From: Alphaproteobacteria bacterium
GTDB lineage: Bacteria; Pseudomonadota; Alphaproteobacteria; ATCC43930; CGMCC-115725
DNA: 11,593 nt
Assembly: GCA_017353855.1 (NCBI GenBank)
Contig: JAFMSA010000075.1
Location: 1-11,593, forward strand
Direction of reading: 5' to 3'
Below are positions 7,473 to 11,593 of this stretch, one piece after another. Within the stretch, counting starts at the first letter, position 1; the number at the start of each line of letters is the position of its first letter. The translations under genes were made by a program, and so were the position numbers. The notes below the pieces were generated by a model. The model made no database searches, had not been told where the DNA came from, and saw nothing but the letters and a program-made list of their open reading frames with translations.

Positions 7473-7811
7473 ATGGGTCGGGTCACGGTACAAGTAAACG
7501 GCCGCTCATACGCGCTCACTTGCGACGACGGACAGGAGCCGCGCATCCGGCGCCTGGCGCAGTATGTCGACGCGAAGGTGGCCGAGTTCGTCGCGCGGAT
7601 TGGGAAGGTCGCAGAGGCCCGCCTGCTGCTGCTGGCCGCGCTGGTCATTGCCGACGAACTGTCGGATGCCAATGAGACGGTCGAGCGAGAACGCAACCGA
7701 GGACAGGCCGGCGGCGCCGAAAACGCGGCGAGCCCTGACTCAATCGCCGGTGGCATGCAGGCCATGGAAAACCGGGCCGAGGCTATTGCGGCGCGGCTGG
7801 AGGCATCCTAG
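7473..7811 (+). CDS. zapA: Cell division protein ZapA
   Basis: A 112-residue homologue of ZapA, which binds FtsZ and bundles its filaments at mid-cell. The N-terminal head shows the family pattern VTVQVNGRSYALTCDDGQE, followed by RRLAQYVDAKV and the helix around RLLLLAALVIADEL, then a Glu/Arg/Ala-rich helical tail that should form the dimer coiled coil. GAGG (7465-7468) lies 4 nt before the ATG. In many alphaproteobacteria zapA is followed by 6S RNA and a 5-formyltetrahydrofolate cyclo-ligase gene; the first seems present here and the second is not. The preceding gene ends only 15 bp upstream, so the two may be cotranscribed. Confidence 0.9.
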   Translation: MGRVTVQVNGRSYALTCDDGQEPRIRRLAQYVDAKVAEFVARIGKVAEARLLLLAALVIADELSDANETVERERNRGQAGGAENAASPDSIAGGMQAMENRAEAIAARLEAS

Positions 7812-7814
7812 GTT
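7786..7814 (+). promoter_or_regulatory. Candidate promoter for the 6S RNA, overlapping the zapA stop codon
   Basis: TTGCGG (7786-7791) and TAGGTT (7809-7814) are 17 bp apart. Both are only half matches to the sigma-70 consensus, but the spacing is ideal, and the predicted start about 7-9 bases further on coincides with the first base of the 6S closing stem at 7823. The -10 box contains the TAG stop codon of zapA (7809-7811). Confidence 0.4.
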
Positions 7815-7822
7815 CTTCGGTT

Positions 7823-7989
7823 GCGGGATGGGGCTGGGCGACGCGTTAGGCCGCATGTTACCCCGGGGCCGATAGATACCTCTTGGGGGCCGTCACTGTC
7901 GGGGTCGTGGCCTCGATATATGGCCGCCCACCTGCTACGGCGGGCCACGGAGGAGTTGCACGCCGACGGCCGATCCGGCTCCATTCCGC
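7823..7989 (+). ncRNA. ssrS: Candidate 6S RNA
   Basis: 6S RNA binds the sigma-70 form of RNA polymerase and mimics an open promoter. Here a 167-nt segment folds as a long rod. The closing stem pairs 7823-7834 with 7978-7989 over 12 positions, two of them G-U. A second stem pairs 7849-7853 with 7967-7971. Further in, 7867-7870 pairs with 7922-7925 and continues with an interrupted A-T helix, and 7888-7893 pairs with 7907-7912 below a 13-nt loop. Between the second and third stems lies an open region, as in the 6S central bubble. The size and the place just after zapA are those known for alphaproteobacterial 6S RNA. I folded it by hand and did not compare it with a covariance model. Confidence 0.6.
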
Positions 7990-8041
7990 GCAGTGTTCCC
8001 TGTCGACCCCGGCCAAACATCGTCGTGAGGCGGCGCAGCCT

Positions 8042-8854
8042 GTGAGAATTCTGTTTTGCGGTGACGTGATGGGCCGCCCGGGTCGTGAATCCGTCAGAAA
8101 GCATGTGCCCCGCCTGCGGCAGGAGTTCGGCCTCGACCTCGTCGTGCTGAACGCCGAGAACGCGGCCGGCGGCTTCGGACTGACGGAACGGCTATGCGGC
8201 GAGCTCTATGAGCACGGCGTCGACATCTTGACAACCGGGAATCACGTCTGGGATCAACGAGAGCTCATCCCCTATATCGACCGGGATCCGCGGGTGCTGC
8301 GCCCGGCGAACTTCCCGAAGGGTACGCCGGGGGCCGGCTGGCGGCTCCACCCCGTCGGCGAGCGCCGCGCCTTGGTCATCAATTTGATGGGCCGCCTCTT
8401 CATGGACGCGCTCGACGATCCTTTTGCTCGGCTCGACGGCATTCTGGCCGATCATCGGCTCGCCGAGGACGTGGCGGCGATCGTTGTCGATTTTCACGCC
8501 GAAGCGTCGAGCGAGAAGATGGCGATGGGCCATTTCGCCGATGGCCGCGTGTCCGCGGTTTTCGGCAGCCACTCGCATACGCCGACGGCCGACTGGCAGA
8601 TCCTGCCGGGGGGTACTGCATACCAGACCGACGCCGGAATGTGCGGCGACTACGATTCGGTCATCGGGCTGCAAAAGGGGCCGGCCGTCCGCCGGTTCGT
8701 TACCAAAATGCCGGGCGAGCGGCCTCAGGTCGCCAGCGGTGAGGCGACGTTGTGCGGCATCTTTCTCGAAACGGACGATCGCAGCGGCCTCGCCCAGTCG
8801 CTCGAGCCGGTACGGCTAGGCGGCTGCCTCGCCCCACATCTGCCGGGCCGTTGA
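8042..8854 (+). CDS. ymdB: YmdB-family metallophosphoesterase
   Basis: A 270-residue calcineurin-like phosphoesterase of the YmdB family. The Bacillus YmdB protein hydrolyses 2',3'-cyclic AMP. Metal ligands fall at or near the family positions: Asp8 (CGDVMGRPG), Glu39 and Asn40 (NAENAAGGFG), Asn67 (TGNHVWD), His152 (DFHAEASSEK), and His177 and His179 (GSHSHT). The C-terminal QTDAGMCGDYDSVIG is also typical. The start is GTG 8042, with GAGG at 8027-8030. Going further upstream in frame (to 7883) would run into the 6S RNA and adds sequence unlike the family. Related alphaproteobacteria often have a folate cyclo-ligase gene between 6S RNA and ymdB; it is absent here. Confidence 0.93.
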   Translation: MRILFCGDVMGRPGRESVRKHVPRLRQEFGLDLVVLNAENAAGGFGLTERLCGELYEHGVDILTTGNHVWDQRELIPYIDRDPRVLRPANFPKGTPGAGWRLHPVGERRALVINLMGRLFMDALDDPFARLDGILADHRLAEDVAAIVVDFHAEASSEKMAMGHFADGRVSAVFGSHSHTPTADWQILPGGTAYQTDAGMCGDYDSVIGLQKGPAVRRFVTKMPGERPQVASGEATLCGIFLETDDRSGLAQSLEPVRLGGCLAPHLPGR

Positions 8855-8894
8855 GGGCGAACTGGCGCACCGGTTTCATTTCCGGTCCTTATCG

Positions 8895-8912
8895 TCCCGG
8901 CGGAAGCCGGGG
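8895..8912. repeat. Short GC hairpin, REP-like
   Basis: TCCCGGC and GCCGGGG (8895-8901, 8906-8912) form seven pairs, one of them G-U, around a GGAA loop in the gap between ymdB and yebC. The setting CGTCCCGGCGGAAGCCGGGGT resembles the dispersed palindromes found between alphaproteobacterial genes. There is no T-tract, so it is a poor intrinsic terminator. Whether it is repeated elsewhere cannot be seen from one window. Confidence 0.4.
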
Positions 8913-9047
8913 TGAGAAGGGATGTTGGCGCCTCGAAAACCCTTGCTGCGCCGCTCCGAGGTGCCGCAATCCTGCCATATTGGATTGTTAGCGACACTTG
9001 ACCAGTATTTCCGGACTTGATGCCGACGGAGAGCGGCGCGCAGATTA

Positions 9048-9797
9048 ATGGCTGGCCATTCGCAATTCAAAAACATCATGTACCGGAAGGGCGCGCAGGA
9101 TAAAAAGCGCGCCAAGGTCTTCACCAAGATCATCCGGGAACTCACGACGGCCGCGCGTACCGGCTTGCCTGATCCGGCTGCCAATCCGCGGCTGCGCGCG
9201 GCCGTGCTGGCGGCTCGCCAGGCCAATATGCCGAAGGACACCGTGGATCGTGCGATCAAGCGCGGCTCCGGCAGCGGAGCCGACGAGGCTTACGACGAGG
9301 TCCGCTACGAGGGGTACGGTCCCGGCCGGACGGCTATCATCGTCGAGGCGCTCACCGACAACAGGAACCGCACGGCGAGCGAAATCCGCGCCGCGTTCAC
9401 GAAGGCAGGCGGCGCGCTCGGTGAGACCAACAGTGTCAGCTTTATGTTCGAGCGGGTCGGCGAGATCGCTTATCCCGCGGCGGCGGCCGGCGCAGACGAG
9501 ATGTTCGAGGCGGTCATTGAGGCGGGAGCGGAGAATTTCGACAGCGATGACGAGCAGCATTTGGTGACCACCGCGCCCGAGGATTTCAACACGGTTCGCG
9601 ACGCGCTCGAAAACCGCTTCGGCCCGGCCGATTCGGCCCGGCTGACATGGCGTCCGAAAACCACTGCGCCGATCGGAGAGGACTCGGCGGAGACTCTCTT
9701 CAAGCTGCTCGAGACGCTCGAGGACAGCGACGATGTGCAGAACGTGTATGCCAATTTCGAAGTGGCCGAAGACGTGATGGCGCGGCTCGGCGCCTGA
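9048..9797 (+). CDS. yebC: YebC/TACO1-family protein
   Basis: A 249-residue YebC/PmpR-family protein of normal length. It begins with the hallmark AGHSQFKNIMYRKGAQDKKR and continues with ARQANMPKDTVDRAIKRG, YEGYGPG and DNRNRTASEIR, which are family landmarks. Homologues were long called transcriptional regulators; newer work places YebC/TACO1 at the ribosome, easing translation of proline-rich stretches. The ATG is fixed by the family N-terminus, although the nearest purine-rich site (GGAGAG about 18 nt upstream) is poorly spaced. ruvC starts 31 bp downstream, an order common in bacteria, so yebC probably heads a yebC-ruvCAB operon. The 190-bp gap upstream could hold its promoter, but I see no strong boxes. 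Confidence 0.95.
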   Translation: MAGHSQFKNIMYRKGAQDKKRAKVFTKIIRELTTAARTGLPDPAANPRLRAAVLAARQANMPKDTVDRAIKRGSGSGADEAYDEVRYEGYGPGRTAIIVEALTDNRNRTASEIRAAFTKAGGALGETNSVSFMFERVGEIAYPAAAAGADEMFEAVIEAGAENFDSDDEQHLVTTAPEDFNTVRDALENRFGPADSARLTWRPKTTAPIGEDSAETLFKLLETLEDSDDVQNVYANFEVAEDVMARLGA

Positions 9798-9828
9798 CGC
9801 CGCGGCTCCGGCTCACTCGGAACCCGAG

Positions 9829-10323
9829 ATGCGTGTTTTGGGGCTCGATCCCGGGCTGCGGCATACTGGTTGGGGGGTTATTGATGTGGCCGGAAATCGC
9901 CTGACCCACGTGGCTGACGGGGTCGTGCACGCCGCGATCGACCATCCGCTCGCGGCCCGACTGGTATCGCTGTTCCGCCAGATCACCGCTGTGGTCGAGA
10001 GTTTCCATCCGGACGAGGCAGCGGTCGAGGAGACTTTCGTCAACCGGAACCCGACCTCGACGCTGAAGCTCGGCGTCGCGCGCGGCATCGCGCTGCTCGC
10101 TCCGGCCGAGCGCGGACTGCCGGTCGCCGAGTATTCGGCCAATCTCGTCAAGAAAACGGTCGTAGGTGCGGGTCACGCCGGAAAAAACCAGGTGCAGCTG
10201 ATGGTGCGGCACCTGCTCCCCGGCTGTGATGGCGCCGACCCCGACGCGGCCGACGCGCTCGCAGTGGCGATCTGCCACGCGCACCACGCCGCGACACGCC
10301 GCCGCTGGGAAGCTCAGGCATGA
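9829..10323 (+). CDS. ruvC: Holliday junction endonuclease RuvC
   Basis: A 164-residue RuvC resolvase. It binds a Holliday junction as a dimer and cuts two opposing strands. The four acidic metal ligands are visible: Asp7 in LGLDPG, Glu67 in AVEETFVNRNP, and Asp139 and Asp142 in PDAADALAVA. The conserved VKKTVVGAGHAGKNQVQ stretch is intact. The length is normal for alphaproteobacteria. The start ATG is fixed by the family N-terminus; only a weak GAG precedes it. The stop overlaps the ruvA start (ATGA at 10320-10323), indicating coupled translation. Confidence 0.97.
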   Translation: MRVLGLDPGLRHTGWGVIDVAGNRLTHVADGVVHAAIDHPLAARLVSLFRQITAVVESFHPDEAAVEETFVNRNPTSTLKLGVARGIALLAPAERGLPVAEYSANLVKKTVVGAGHAGKNQVQLMVRHLLPGCDGADPDAADALAVAICHAHHAATRRRWEAQA

Positions 10324-10931
10324 TCGCCAAGCTCGCGGGCCTCGTCGATCAACTGGAACACGACGGGATCGTCATCGACGTCAACGGGATCGGCTATCGG
10401 ACCTTTTGCTCGACCCGGACCGCCAACCGTTTGCCGCCGGTCGGGTCGACAGTGCGATTACTCGTCGAGACTCATGTGCGCGAGGACCACATCCATCTCT
10501 ACGGGTTCATCGACGCCGCCGAACGGGACTGGTTTCGTCTGCTGACGACGGTGCAGGGAGTCGGCGCAAGGCTGGCTCTTGCGATTCTCTCGGCAGCCGG
10601 GCCCGAGAGGCTCGGCCCCGCGATCGTGGCGCAGGACAAGCTCGTTCTGACGCAGGCAGAGGGGGTAGGACCAAGGCTCGCCGCCCGCATTGTCAATGAG
10701 CTGCGCGACAAAGTAGGCAGCCTCGGCGCCGTCGTGCCGTCGCCGGGTTTCGTGCCCCTGATACCGGCAATCGACCAGGGGGTCGGCGCCGACGCGATCT
10801 CCGCGCTCGAAAATCTCGGGTTGAGCCGCACCGAGGCCGCGGGTGCAATTGCAGCGGCCGTACGCAGGCTGGGCGGCGAAGCTGCCGCCGATGCGCTGAT
10901 CAAGGCGGGCCTGGAAGAGTTGGCAAGATGA
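10320..10931 (+). CDS. ruvA: Holliday junction branch-migration subunit RuvA
   Basis: A 203-residue RuvA, the tetrameric DNA-binding subunit that sits on the four-way junction and loads RuvB. It starts MIAKLAGLVDQ with an OB-like domain (about residues 1-63). Two helix-hairpin-helix motifs follow, VQGVGARLALAIL and AEGVGPRLAARIV. After a Pro-rich linker (near 135-150) comes the mobile third domain that contacts RuvB (ISALENLGLSRTEAAGAI). Nothing is missing. It overlaps both neighbours by four bases (ATGA), so ruvC, ruvA and ruvB are translationally coupled. In many genomes ruvAB answers the SOS response; I see no LexA site next to it here. Confidence 0.97.
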   Translation: MIAKLAGLVDQLEHDGIVIDVNGIGYRTFCSTRTANRLPPVGSTVRLLVETHVREDHIHLYGFIDAAERDWFRLLTTVQGVGARLALAILSAAGPERLGPAIVAQDKLVLTQAEGVGPRLAARIVNELRDKVGSLGAVVPSPGFVPLIPAIDQGVGADAISALENLGLSRTEAAGAIAAAVRRLGGEAAADALIKAGLEELAR

Positions 10932-11593
10932 GCGAGGCGACAAATCGTGTCGTCGCCCCGCAAGAAGCAGAGCACGACGCAGCGGAAGGTTCGCTACGGC
11001 CGGCGACCCTCGACGAATTCGTCGGTCAGCATCAGCTGCGCGACAATCTGCGCGTCTTCATCGCGGCAGCCAAGGGCCGGCGCGAGGCGCTCGACCACAT
11101 CCTGTTTTCCGGGCCTCCAGGCCTTGGAAAGACGACGTTGGCGCAGATCGTCGCCCGGGAAATAGGTGTGGACTTCCACGCCACTTCCGGCCCGGTGATA
11201 CAGCGCGCAGCGGATCTCGTGGCTTTGCTCAGCAAGCTGGGCCCGCGTGAGGTGCTGTTCATCGACGAGATCCATCGACTGCCGGCGGCGGCCGAGGAGT
11301 ACCTCTACCCCGCCATGGAGGATTATCAGATCGATCTGATGATCGGCCAGGGGCCCGGCGCGCGATCGATTCGCTATCATCTGGCCCCTTTCACATTGAT
11401 TGGCGCGACGACGCGCTCGGGTCTGATCACGCGGCCGCTGCGGGAGCGTTTCGGCATCCCGCTGCGGCTCGTGTTCTACGAGGCGGACGAGCTCCAATCG
11501 ATTGTGAGCCGCGGCGCCCGGGTGCTCGCTGTCGACCTGCGGCCGGACGGCGCCGGCGAGATCGCGCGGCGCGCGCGTGGCACGCCGCGCGTC
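10928..11593 (+). CDS. ruvB: Holliday junction helicase motor RuvB (5' part, runs off the window)
   Basis: The first 222 codons of RuvB, about two thirds of the usual 340. RuvB is the AAA+ hexameric motor that drives branch migration with RuvA. Visible motifs are Walker A GPPGLGKTT (62-70), Walker B FIDEIH (111-116), sensor 1 GATTR (159-163), the arginine-finger region PLRERFG (170-176) and the start of sensor 2, GTPR (219-221). The start ATG overlaps the ruvA stop (ATGA). One segment departs from what I know of the family: after TSGPVI it reads QRAADLVALL where EKPGDLAAIL or similar is common. The reading frame is open to the last base, and the winged-helix domain lies outside the window. 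Confidence 0.97.
   Translation, partial: MSEATNRVVAPQEAEHDAAEGSLRPATLDEFVGQHQLRDNLRVFIAAAKGRREALDHILFSGPPGLGKTTLAQIVAREIGVDFHATSGPVIQRAADLVALLSKLGPREVLFIDEIHRLPAAAEEYLYPAMEDYQIDLMIGQGPGARSIRYHLAPFTLIGATTRSGLITRPLRERFGIPLRLVFYEADELQSIVSRGARVLAVDLRPDGAGEIARRARGTPRV

Noticed and set aside
7883..8041. N-terminal extension of ymdB
   Set aside because: The added residues do not resemble the family and would lie inside the candidate 6S RNA. GTG 8042 puts Asp8, Glu39, Asn40 and Asn67 at the family positions.

Overview
The window reads as GC-rich alphaproteobacterial chromosome, with all convincing genes on the + strand. The best evidence for the lineage is the order zapA, 6S RNA candidate, ymdB, yebC, ruvC, ruvA, ruvB, together with a paired 3-oxoacid CoA-transferase and an OpgC-type membrane protein. 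I cannot place it to genus. Bradyrhizobium-like and Rhodospirillales-like groups both carry similar genes.

Layout. Positions 1-1208 hold no convincing gene. They contain short coding-like scraps in shifting frames and a perfect 4-copy, 14-bp tandem repeat (745-802). Positions 1209-2566 encode both subunits of a succinyl-CoA:3-ketoacid CoA-transferase (scoA, scoB). After about 600 bp without a gene comes a tightly coupled three-gene cassette (3181-5980): an OpgC-like multi-pass membrane protein and two exported SGNH-fold proteins, joined by 4-base ATGA and TTGA overlaps. About 520 bp of apparently empty sequence follows. Next is a six-bladed NHL propeller protein (6498-7457) that resembles peptidyl-alpha-hydroxyglycine amidating lyase but has no signal peptide. 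It lies 15 bp upstream of zapA. A 167-nt rod-like fold after zapA fits 6S RNA, with a promoter-like pair of boxes overlapping the zapA stop codon. The window closes with the metallophosphoesterase ymdB, yebC, and the Holliday-junction genes ruvC, ruvA and ruvB. RuvB runs off the right edge.

How the genes work together. ScoAB moves CoA between succinyl-CoA and acetoacetate, linking ketone-body or polyhydroxybutyrate turnover to the TCA cycle. RuvAB migrates Holliday junctions and RuvC cuts them. The most interesting part is the OpgC-SGNH-SGNH cassette. Membrane acyltransferase-like proteins paired with periplasmic SGNH domains are a known layout for O-acylation of envelope polysaccharides (for example OatA, or AlgI with AlgJ/AlgX). 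Here the downstream SGNH protein keeps the catalytic Ser, Asn, Asp and His, while the upstream paralogue has lost Ser, Asn and His (Ser to Ala, Asn to Thr, His to Val). It may therefore be a non-catalytic partner. That role is inference; the residue changes are directly visible in the sequence.
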